Assembly (NCBI GenBank): GCA_958450325.1
Contig: OY288259.1
Span: forward strand, 21,508,734 to 21,572,733
Direction of reading: 5' to 3'
DNA length: 64,000 nucleotides
From: Agrostemma githago
Lineage: Eukaryota; Streptophyta; Magnoliopsida; Caryophyllales; Caryophyllaceae
In this document: positions 39,526 through 48,363 of the stretch, piece after piece
How positions within the stretch are numbered: position 1 is the stretch's first letter
Layout: the number at the start of each line of letters is the position of its first letter
Position numbers and translations under genes: made by a program
Notes under the pieces: generated by a model
Seen by the model: the letters and a program-made list of their open reading frames with translations, nothing else
Told to the model about the DNA's origin: nothing
Database searches by the model: none

Positions 39526-40659
39526 AGTAGCTTCTTTCAGGATGCACTCGACCGAGTCAGGCCATGACTCGACCGAGTGGGTCCTGTAGCCCAGAAATCC
39601 GAGAGCTTTAATGCAACATTCGAGCCTCGTCTTTTTTTTACGACTTCGTCATCACGTGTAAAGACAATCACGTGATCCTTCTTTTTTTTAAACTCATACA
39701 TTGCACTTCACTTAAACAACTTTGATCAACGGTCTCACTATTAATCTTGCGTTGACGACTTCGTAGTCGTATCCGACGCATAATTAATTTAGACTCCAAT
39801 TTATCGACATGATAGGTTGGGACAAGGCATCGGGATTTGGGATCGGGCTAGCACCACGCCTAGGTCCTATATCTCCATCCTTCGATTAATATATAAAATA
39901 ATATGTATTTAATTGAAGTTCGTCCATTTACACAATCCGCGGTCTAGTTTATACACGGGTCAGTTTCTAACTATTGCTTATCATTTTGGCTATATATATT
40001 TCGATTATTCTACTTTTATTGCTCGTTGTATTGTGAATTCCGGGTTGTATTCCGCCCGTGTAATTTATAACCGATTTATTATTGCTTTGCTTTATTTATT
40101 TACGTTTTACCGTTTATAAATGAACCCTCGCATGCTAAATCACTTTGACAATAAATTAGATGCATTAAAATGACGTAGCTCACATTTAATTCGCATGCTT
40201 AGCTAAAAAACTGTTTGCATATCATTTCACCGAATCACTAACGCGCATATTAGAAAGTCAAACAATGTCTTAGTAGAGGCCGCTATGTGCGGGCGGGGTT
40301 GGGTGTCCTTAGTGGGCTTCCCAACACGTACCCTCACCCCTTACTCAGAACCTCGGTTTCCGGATGCCCGAAACCGTTGGCGCACGAGAGTCATTCTTTA
40401 CACGATTACCGGTATAGATGGTATCGGTATCGCAATGCAAAGGGACGAGCCCAATAAACTCTAAAACCGAAATGGGCCATACTTTGTGTATGGTCCATGG
40501 CGATATAGAGTGGGCTCGAACGGTTCCGAATAACCATAATATTCGGTGGCGATTCCATTTCGACTTAAATTTCAATTCGATCCATTCTCATATGGAGGTG
40601 CATTCGCCTACCCAAACCCGCGCGTGGCCGCGTCGGGGTGGACCTACGTCATGTCAACA
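39526..40659 (+). repeat. 3' LTR end (plus orientation)
   Basis: It begins AGTAGCTTCTTTCAGG just before two CACTCGACCGAGT palindromes and ends ATGTCAACA. ATAAT at 40660-40664 is the right target duplication. Confidence 0.85.
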
Positions 40660-41676
40660 ATAATAAAGATAAATAATATTATAAATACAAGAAAAAGGAA
40701 TGAAAAATAAAACAAGCATGAGGATGAAGATGATTAATTATTTTAAAGATGCTCTAAAAAGATAAAAACAAATACCTGAAAATCGTCGAGGTTGAACGTG
40801 GAATCTTGAACGTAGATAAAAAAAATACCTGAAAAAAGTCACACACTTTAAGTTGTATAGTCACACACTTTCAGTTGTATAGTCGCACTCATTATATTGC
40901 ATAGTCACACTCATTATGTTGTAGAATCACGCAGATGTAGAATACCTTGGGATTAGGCTATCATGCGTTTAATCACCTTCATCTTCATGCTTGTTTTATT
41001 TTTCATACCTTTTTTTTGTATTTATAAAATTATTCATCTTCACTATCCACAAAAAAAAAATGAAAGTTGAATATGGATGAATGGACGACTGTGACTTTAA
41101 AAAATCGAAAATATCTAAACATTCATTAAATATTCAACATCCATTCATCCATATTCAACCTTCATTAAATATTCAACCTTTATTCATCCATAATCAATCT
41201 TCATTTTTTTTGGATAATGAAGATGAATAATTTTATAAATACCAAAAAAAGAAGGTATGAAAAATAAAACAAGCATGAAGATGAAGATGAAGATGATTAA
41301 ACGCATGATACCTTAATCCCAAGGTATTCTACAGCTGAGTGATTCTACAACATAACGAGTGTGACTATACAACATAATGAGTGTGACTATACAACTGAAT
41401 ATGTGACTAGAATGAGTGTGCAGCTGCGTGATTCTACAACATAATGAGTGTGACTATATAACTGAAAGTGTGTGGTCTTGCAATTCTGTAAGAATATTAC
41501 GCACTAAATGACTTGTTCATCTTCATCTTCAACCTTCATTCATCCCACAAAAAAAGAACAACTTCATCTTCAAACTTCATCTTAAAGATGAAGTTGTTCT
41601 TTTTTTGTGGATAATGAAGATAAATAATTTTATAAATACCAAATAAAAAAAAGGTATGAAAAATAAAACGAAGCAT

Positions 41677-41782
41677 GAAGATGAAGATGAAGATGAAGAT
41701 GAAGATGATGATGAAGATGAAGATGAAGATGAAGATGAAGATGAAGATGAAGATGAAGATGATGAAGATGAAGATGAAGATG
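41677..41782 (+). repeat. (GAAGAT)n microsatellite
   Basis: About 105 bp of GAAGAT repeats with occasional GATGAT. The Phe/Ile frame on the minus strand is a by-product of the repeat. Confidence 0.9.
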
Positions 41783-42108
41783 AACATACCTTCGTATGAT
41801 GATCGAAGTTACTGACGGAGTATGTTATGTTAAAAATGCAGTATGGTCGGAGTAGTTGACGGAGTATGGTCGGAGTTATTAATGGAGATTATTTGTTGGG
41901 GTTTTGTTAGAGAGAGATGAATTGAGTTGGGAAATGAATTGAAAATGAGGGGATTGGGAAGAGTATGAGGGAAGTAATGTAGGGATTGATTTGGGTGAGG
42001 GGATGTTTCTTCTCTCCACTGCTGTTGTGTCAGTTTACTGTCTTTTTTTTTAATTGAACCCCATCCATCCACCATCCATCACCATCTATCTTAGGATGAA
42101 TCACACTA

Positions 42109-42129
42109 AGCAACTCTCCAAGAGTTGCT
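42109..42129. other. Perfect 9-bp stem hairpin
   Basis: AGCAACTCT, loop CCA, AGAGTTGCT. It is followed by AACTCCCCTGA and a C-run. It resembles a Helitron 3' hairpin only loosely, because the CTRR-T end is not convincing. Confidence 0.5.
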
Positions 42130-42163
42130 AACTCCCCTGACCCCCCCCCCCCCCCCCTCTCTT

Positions 42164-42405
42164 TATATATATATATAGTAGAGATCAAATAAGGTCACTA
42201 TGTCTCAGTAAGTCTATATTAAAGTTACAGATGACATACGATAAAGTTGTATTTGTTTAAAATTGATATGTATCTATAGCATTCAGCTCTTTTATCACTT
42301 CAAGTGAAAAAATGCAACTTTATCACTCATCTTGTGTAACTTTAAGCACTTTTTGTGTAACTTTAACACTGGAACTTCTGACCTTAAAATAGTTGTTGAC
42401 CTTAT

Positions 42406-42436
<31 letters not shown>
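42164..42436. mobile_element. Small MITE with TA-rich ends
   Basis: About 270 bp flanked by TATATA runs. The inner ends read GATCAAATAAGGTCA on the left and the inverted TTCAAATAAGGTCA on the right. It is non-coding, with repeated TGTAACTTTA motifs. The superfamily is not assigned. Confidence 0.6.
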
Positions 42437-42442
<6 letters not shown>

Positions 42443-42530
42443 GGATTTGGTGTAAACACACCAATTTGGTGTAAATATCCTAATAATCTGGACCGTTGAT
42501 CTTAATTTTGATCAACGACTCAGATTAGAT
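42443..42530 (+). repeat. Left terminal inverted repeat of the gene-carrying element
   Basis: It begins GGATTTGGTGTAAACACACC and is matched inverted at 46100-46184 with roughly 85 percent identity by eye. Confidence 0.8.
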
Positions 42531-42644
42531 CTCACAATCAAACAAAACCCTCCTTATTCTTCACTTAGCGTTTCATTTCAATTTCCTCTCTTTCTCTCTC
42601 TTCATTTCACTACTCGACACCTATGCTGTAAAAATCCCCAAATC

Positions 42645-43012
42645 ATGCAACTCGCCGCCGTAACTCGCCGAACAATTAGGGCTCTTAATCCACGCACCGC
42701 CGTCAAACACTTCATCGCTCAAGATCCCCATCCTTCTCCCTCGTTCCCTCAATCTCGAAACTTCTGTCACTTCGTTTCCTCTGGTAACTAACTCATCACT
42801 TTCGTCTACTGCATTGTTTTGCTAATTTGTTGATTTTATCGATTTTTATTGTCGCGAATTTGATTGCAGGAAGAGATTGCGCAGTCAATGGAGTTAGTTT
42901 TTCCGGTGAATTGTGGTCTACGAATTCGCATACGGCATCGTTTTGTTCGGTTCCGATGGCAGCGGATGCCAGTAATTTCACAATCTTTAGCAGTTTTTTT
43001 GAGCTAATGTAG
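42645..43012 (+). pseudogene. Captured gene fragment with a mitochondrial-type presequence
   Basis: ATG at 42645 opens a 46-residue exon rich in Arg, Ala and Ser with no acidic residue until position 27, typical of a mitochondrial targeting sequence. It ends at a GT donor (42784). An AG acceptor at 42868-42869 continues the frame (GRDCAVNGVSFSG...) to a stop at 43010. I do not recognise the parent gene. A second possible donor within the final codons (near 42971) suggests the exon originally continued by splicing. A CT-rich leader lies upstream (42580-42640). It is probably a fragment and not a working gene, although transcription is possible. Confidence 0.5.
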
Positions 43013-43209
43013 TTATCAATATATGAAATTTCAATGTTCGATTAAGTTTTTCAATTGTTAGCAATTTTTATGTGCATTTTGTTTGGATTAATGATTTCTA
43101 TCGATTTTGTTAGGGTTTAATTGTTTCAATTGTTAATATTTCCGGTTTTCGATTGCTGATTTTGGCTGTACTATTAGCTTGAGTTAGTTGTGCTGATCAA
43201 AGAGATTAA

Positions 43210-43941
43210 ACATAGGGTTTATGTTGGGAATTCAAGGACTTTGACTGAAGTCTATCATGATGATCTTGGTGATGCATTCGGGGATACTGTCATTCCCGAT
43301 TTATTGATAATATTCACGAAGTATAGCTTATAGATATAGATAATGTGATTTTGGTGTGCTTATACTTAAGGTTCAACAAGACTCTAACCAAAATGCCTGA
43401 GGTGCCTTAGTATGCTTAGTTTTCTTCCGTGTTTTCGTCCAGGTGATGTATGATAAATACTCTGGTCGAAGTAGAAGGGTTGCCTTTGCTACAATGAAGA
43501 CGGTTGAGGACGCAAATGCAGTCGTCGAGAAATTGAACGACACAGTAAGCATTTCATCCCGTCTTTCTAACAAAAAACTAATCTGGTATGAAACAGTCAC
43601 ATGAAACCGAGTTTTGTATCCTAAAAAACGTGCAGGAAATTGGCGGAAGGAAGATCAAGGTGAACATTACGGAGAAACCGTTAGGAGGAGCAGGATTCAG
43701 TGTATCGCTTCCACCAGGAGAGGAAACGCAGTTTGTCGACAGTCCACATAAAGTTTACGTTGGAAATCTTGCAAAGACGGTGACAACGGAGATATTGAAG
43801 GAGTATTTCTCCGACAAGGGGACAGTTCTTAGTGCTAAGGTGCAACGGACACCCGGGACGTCTAAGTCTAGTGGATTTGGTTTCGTTTGTTTCTCTTCTG
43901 ATGACGAGGTCGAGGCTGCCATCACTGCTTTGAACAATGTC
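43210..43941 (+). pseudogene. PSRP2: PSRP2 / chloroplast RNA-binding protein (cpRNP) gene fragment
   Basis: Three exon pieces can be read. About 43210-43290 resembles the start of RRM1 (RVYVGN) but soon diverges. Exon 43443-43544 encodes VMYDKYSGRSRRVAFATMK and the rest of RRM1, ending VVEKLND. Exon 43636-43941 encodes KIKVNITEKPL, then RRM2 with KVYVGNLAKTV (RNP2) and GFGFVCFS (RNP1), ending ITALNNV at a GTAAGT donor. The two later exons have correct AG/GT borders and phase 0. The short last exon of this family (a basic C-terminus) and the transit-peptide exon were not found. Family members are nuclear-encoded chloroplast RNA-binding proteins associated with the 30S ribosome. It lies inside a TIR element, so it is most likely a captured partial copy. 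Confidence 0.75.
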
Positions 43942-44734
43942 GTAAGTTTGGCTAAGACATCGAGTTGTGTCTGGTTCGGGTCTAGACCTGGCAAACGGGT
44001 CAACTAGGTCGGGACGGGCCAAAACATTTTGAACTGGGTCATTTTCATCTTCAATTACTTTAATGTTGTTATTCCAATGTTTATAATCAATTATTCTTAT
44101 TTTGGACAGCAGTTATTCCAACATTTACTAATTATTTATTGAATCAATCAATTCTTTCTTTTCAATTACTCTAATATTGTTGTTATATTCCAATGCATAT
44201 AATCAGTTATACTTATATTGGACAATAATTACTCCAATATTTACTCATTATTAATTGAATCAATCAATTCTTGTTCTTCAATTATACTCTTTACTCTAAT
44301 GTTGTTGTTACTTCAATGCATATTATTGGTTATTCTTATATTGGATAACAGTTACTCCAACATTTGATCTGAGTTACTCTAACAGCTTACACCAAGATAT
44401 AAGGTACCAAGTATTCCAAGCTATAATACCAAGTATTCGAAGATATAACACAAAGTAATCCAACTATTATTAACTATCATATTATAAACATCGTATACTT
44501 TCATCGTCTGAGTTGTATACTTATATGAATGTCTTCAACGTCATATTGTCCCATCCTTTTGACTTAGTCGTAAAGATTTCCGTGGGTCCTACATATATAT
44601 CATATTTATTAATCAACTACTCTAATATTTAGTGACTCCAACATATATATTCAAGTATTCTAAAAAAAATATTTAGTTATACATGTTCAGCTATTCCAAC
44701 ATTAGACATCAGTTATTCTATGTTCATGTTCAGT

Positions 44735-45370
44735 TATTACAACACATATACTCAGTTACTCCAACACATATACTCAGTTACTCCAACACATATATACTCA
44801 GTTACTCCAACACATATACTCAGTTACTCCACCACATATACTCAGTTACTCCAACACGTATACTAAGTTACTCCAACACATATACTCAGTTACTCCAACA
44901 CATATACTCAGTTACTCCAACACATATATTCAACTATTCCAACACACATACTCAAGTACTCCAATTACTCCAACACATATACTCAGTTACTCCAACACAT
45001 ATATTCAACTATTCCAACACACATACTCAAGTACTCCAATTAACTCAGTTACTCCAACACATATATTCAACTATTCCAACACACATACTCAAGTACTCCA
45101 ATTACTCCAACATATATACTCAGTTACTCCAACATATATATTCAACTATTCCAACACATATACTCAATTACTCCAACATATATACTCAGTTACTCCAACA
45201 CATATATTCAATTACTCCAACACATACTATACTCCAATTACTCCAACACATATACTCAGTTACTCCAACATATATATTCAACTATTCCAACACATATATT
45301 CAACTATTCCAGCACATATACTCAAGTACTCTAATTACTCCAACACATATATTCAACTATTCTAACATAT
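44735..45370 (+). repeat. 22-bp tandem repeat array (TTACTCCAACACATATACTCAG)
   Basis: About 30 copies of a unit near CTCCAACACATATACTCAG and variants with ATTCAACT. The array is largely open in one frame only because the unit lacks stops. It lies between the PSRP2-like exons and the right terminal repeat. The flanking region (43950-44735) is AT-rich with related looser units such as GTTACTCCAACATTT. Confidence 0.9.
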
Positions 45371-46099
45371 ATATTTATGTACTCTGTAAAATTCTGAGAT
45401 TACCTTCAAGTTGATTCGTGTTGAAATCGATATTCATCATAAAAAATTCTGGAGGAAATCAAAAACCAATAATTAAAAATGAATCCATGCTCAAAAACCG
45501 GATAACTTTACTTAAAAAACGAATACTTATTCAAAAATGAATAGGTATTGAATTATAACGACATTACCTTCATGTTCATCAACAATAGTTCCATGCTCGG
45601 TGGAATCCATGATCATCAAAAACGAATTTCTGAAAATTGAACGAATTGAATTGAATTTCTGATAATTGAATTTCTGAAAATTACTTTGGTTTACGATGGA
45701 ATCCATGCTCCATGCTCATCATGCTCCAATCTGGTAACTCTTCTGAAGGTCCTACGTATCTTGCGCAACATCAATTACTTGACCAGGCATGTCCTCTACT
45801 AAATATAATGAATTGAATTTCTGAAAATTGAATTGAATTTCTGAAAATTGAATTAAATTGAACGAATTGTATATGAATTGAACGAATTGTATACGAATTG
45901 AACGAATTTCGTATACATTTGATCAAATTTTCGAGGTAGAACGAATTAGGATGATAGGATGATGAATTTTTTAGAGGAAATTTGGGGGTTTTTGGGAGGA
46001 AAATTGATATAACTCTAGATAGAAGAGAGAGAAAGAGAGGAGAGAGAAAGAGAGGTAGGTTGTGAGGTTTTTTTTTGGGTTTTGTTATCTTCTGATGAT
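45371..46099. other. Inner part of the gene-carrying element, no gene
   Basis: AT-rich sequence with short repeats of GAATTGAATTTCTGAAAATT near 45640-45900. No exon was recognised. Confidence 0.5.
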
Positions 46100-46184
46100 T
46101 AATCTCAACCGTTGATCAAGATTAAGATCAACGGTTCAGATTGTTAGGGTGTTTACACCAAAATTGGTGTTTACACCAAATCCC
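46100..46184 (-). repeat. Right terminal inverted repeat of the gene-carrying element
   Basis: It ends with TTACACCAAATCCC, the inverse of the left end, followed by a TA run. Confidence 0.8.
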
Positions 46185-46485
46185 ACCTATATATATATAT
46201 ATAAGCTAACATTAATTGTAATATCATAACACTATAATTGGCAACAATTGTAATGTCTATTAGTCTATTTTATTAATGTTGTAAGTCACTGAATATATTG
46301 TTTTTAAAAGCAATAGCTAAATATTTAGTAAATAATCATAGGCATCATATGTATTCTTCTTTTTAATTAATTACATCAATTAATGTCAGAACTTTTAAAC
46401 TTACACCTTAAGAACATCTATTAATAAGTCGCCATACACCTACTAAATTCTAATAATAACTCATTTTTTTTATGAATTAGGACGC

Positions 46486-46493
46486 TATAAAGA
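46486..46493 (+). promoter_or_regulatory. Putative TATA box of the small secreted protein gene
   Basis: TATAAAGA lies 93 bp upstream of the ATG at 46579, a normal spacing for a plant gene with a leader of about 60 bases. The 46185-46485 stretch before it is AT-rich and shows nothing else. Confidence 0.45.
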
Positions 46494-46578
46494 GAAAATA
46501 AATTAATACCAAATTTGAGCACATATTTCCTTAACAAACGTTCTATAATCACATCATTCCAAGCCATAACCAAGCAAA

Positions 46579-47019
46579 ATGGCTGTAGCGAATATTGGTG
46601 CATTAAGTTTAGCGACAATCACAATAACAATGATAATTTTGTCAATGTGTGAACCAAGTGGCGCATTATTGCCTCGCACCACTAAAATGTTGTTGGTGGT
46701 CAATTTTCTTAGTGACGGCAAAAAAGTGAGCGTTATATGTAATAATCCGTATACAAGTGCAGAACGTTATAGTATTCCTCTGGGGCAAGTACAAGCGGTT
46801 CTTTTAAAGATAGGTATTTTGGAGAAACCGGGTTCGCCTAAATATTGCGACATAGGTGATCATGTCATACTACGAGCATTGACTTTGCCGTGTGACAATT
46901 TCTGCAAAGTTCAAATTAGAGACGATGGGTATTACATTTACAACGATTTCCAGAATGCGTTGGTCGCGCTTTGGCGTAGCCCAATAATCCCTCAGATTGC
47001 CTCAAAACCAAGTTTATAA
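46579..47019 (+). CDS. Small secreted protein, S1/SPH (self-incompatibility S1-like) family
   Basis: A single-exon frame of 146 residues. Residues 1-30 are hydrophobic and fit a signal peptide. The mature part has four cysteines (positions 54, 90, 105, 109). The C-terminal pattern CDNFCKVQIRDDGYYIYND with a Trp at 132 matches the C-x3-C-x-(V/W)-x-(I/V)-x2-DG-x-Y layout of plant S-protein homologues, and VSVIC matches their first cysteine strand. Family members are small secreted proteins; the founder is the poppy stigma S-determinant, and most others have unknown roles. The frame is intact with a plausible TATA box, so it may be a working gene. The family call rests on pattern only. Confidence 0.6.
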   Translation: MAVANIGALSLATITITMIILSMCEPSGALLPRTTKMLLVVNFLSDGKKVSVICNNPYTSAERYSIPLGQVQAVLLKIGILEKPGSPKYCDIGDHVILRALTLPCDNFCKVQIRDDGYYIYNDFQNALVALWRSPIIPQIASKPSL

Positions 47020-47654
47020 GTTTAATATGGTTTTACATGCCAATTATTTGTTATAAATTGTAGGCAAGATGTGGCAAAAGTCCAAAAGTGATTGACTAAT
47101 TTAGTCCCACAAATTGTGGGATCTTGGTAGAGTTTAACGGGATGTTATTCCAGAAATCAAATTATTTTGATAATGAATTCAGTTTATCATATCTCATGAA
47201 TTAAATGGGTTTATTAATTAATAAATGATATGATTCCTAGAATATTTATTGAGGAGATTACACGTTGTATATGCATGAATCAATCTCCAATTGTCCTATA
47301 TACTAGTAAAAGGTATAAGTCTAAATTACCTTAATTAACTTATTGAGCCTCGTGTTTTGGGATAAAAATCTATATATTGGCTAAAAGAATATTTCTAATT
47401 TTTTAGATGAAGATATTTATATAGTAAATAAATGATAAACTTTACCTAGAGAATTTGATTCTAGATTGTCAATTAAAATTTAGAAACTACTCCGTAGTAG
47501 ATTGAAATTATTTTAATTTTTAGATTAAAAATATCTATGAACTATGACGACTGATTCGATTAAAAAAATTGTATTTTTTTCAAGTTCAAAGAAGGTATTT
47601 ATTTCACGAAATGAAGTTATCCAAAATCACTAATATCCAACTACTTTTATCTAC
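47020..47654. other. AT-rich intergenic DNA, nothing recognised
   Basis: 3' flank of the small secreted protein gene. No frame, repeat or RNA gene was recognised. Confidence 0.5.
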
Positions 47655-48135
47655 TTAACTAATATTTTTAGTTATAGACACTTGCACGTATCATGCTAGT
47701 GTGGGTAGACGAACCTCAATCAATCACGCGATGATGAATGATTGGACATCAATGTGTTATTATTCTGAAATAGGATTACGACAAATGGCGTCTAGTAAAT
47801 TCTCAACTCGGAATACAAAGTAAACTTCAACAAGAGCTAGAATGTGATTTTTGATAAAAATAAAAGAAAGTTTTGAATCAAAATCGCTCGCACGGGCAAC
47901 ATATTGTTAGAGCAATGATCAAACTTCTCTTCAAAATATATATCTCAAGAAAATATCAAATTTGAAAGAATATTCCACAAAATATTAGCTGAATTCCTAC
48001 CCTTTATATGGTCGTGGCACGGAAGCTTGCTGCCAAGCTTCCTCGTTATGAGTCGTCTAGCACCAAGTGCCTAAGTATTGTTGCGCCAAGTACCAAGCGA
48101 TGATCCATTGTAGTTTTGTAGGTTTCGGCGTTTAT
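47655..48135 (+). repeat. Degenerate LTR start of the TGTAGACACCC family
   Basis: TATAGACAC...TGCTAGTGT...CGATGATGAATGATTGGAC can be laid along the first 150 bp of the LTR at 1456 with many substitutions. It looks like an old, truncated plus-strand relic. The rest of the stretch shows no gene. Confidence 0.4.
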
Positions 48136-48363
48136 GTAACACCCCCACCTTATCCAAGATCCTCACAAGGTTTTCACGGATAAATGAGAGTGTTACCATC
48201 TCGGTCAACCAAGGAACTAATCTCATTACAAAAAAATACTGAAACATAAAAGAGTTTAATAGATTATTGAAGAATGAAATCCAAAATCCAGGAAACTAAG
48301 GTACAATTACATAATCTATATGACTATGTCAATCAAATAGTCTCACAATAACTTAACAACTAG
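48136..48363 (+). repeat. Possible LTR start, TGTAACACCCCC type
   Basis: It begins TGTAACACCCCCACC, like the LTR starting at 401. It is cut after about 230 bp by the next element. No partner end is found. Confidence 0.35.

Larger units (their letters stand above)
28640..40659. mobile_element. Non-autonomous Ogre/Tat-like retroelement with an internal inversion
   Basis: The outer ends are a plus-strand LTR start (TGTAGACACCC, 28640) and a plus-strand LTR end (ATGTCAACA, 40659), flanked by the perfect duplication ATAAT (28635-28639 and 40660-40664). Everything between is reversed: an LTR start on minus (29503 down to 29113), the whole internal region on minus (34847 down to 29504) and an LTR end on minus (35987 down to 34848). 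Both LTR pairs are almost identical as inverted repeats. The simplest reading is an intact element whose interior flipped between points inside its two LTRs, with loss of about 1.1 kb of central LTR sequence. No gag or pol is present. Confidence 0.88.
40660..42163. repeat. Outer TGTGACTATACAAC repeat with large inverted arms, right part
   Basis: About 1.5 kb with no gene. The arms at about 40845-41055 and 41215-41480 are inverted copies of each other. Each contains TGTGACTATACAAC units and a segment near ATACCTTAATCCCAAGGTAT. A GAAGAT microsatellite (41677-41782), a perfect hairpin (42109-42129) and a run of 17 C (42141-42157) follow. The whole looks like a foldback-type or long-inverted-repeat DNA element, but its ends were not defined. 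Confidence 0.6.
42443..46184 (+). mobile_element. TIR transposon carrying fragments of two plant genes (Pack-type)
   Basis: The ends are inverted copies for about 85 bp (42443-42530 against 46100-46184). Both start GGATTTGGTGTAAACAC from the outside and contain AACCGTTGATCTTAA or close variants. Both are set in TA-rich DNA, so the target duplication cannot be read. Inside are exons resembling a mitochondrial-type N-terminus (42645 onward), exons of a PSRP2/cpRNP-like gene (43210-43941), a 22-bp tandem array and AT-rich sequence. No transposase is seen. The layout matches transposons that capture host gene pieces (Pack-MULE or similar), but the superfamily is open. Confidence 0.75.

Noticed and set aside
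41536..41787. Phe/Ile-repeat frame on the minus strand
   Set aside because: Produced by the GAAGAT microsatellite.
42109..42145. Helitron 3' end (hairpin followed by CTGA)
   Set aside because: The hairpin is perfect but the terminal CTRR-T is not convincing, the flanking base is not T, and no 5' TC end or Rep/helicase gene was found.
44683..45414. 243-residue frame rich in YSNTYTQLLQHIYS
   Set aside because: Stop-free by-product of a 22-bp tandem repeat. No codon-level conservation or gene context.
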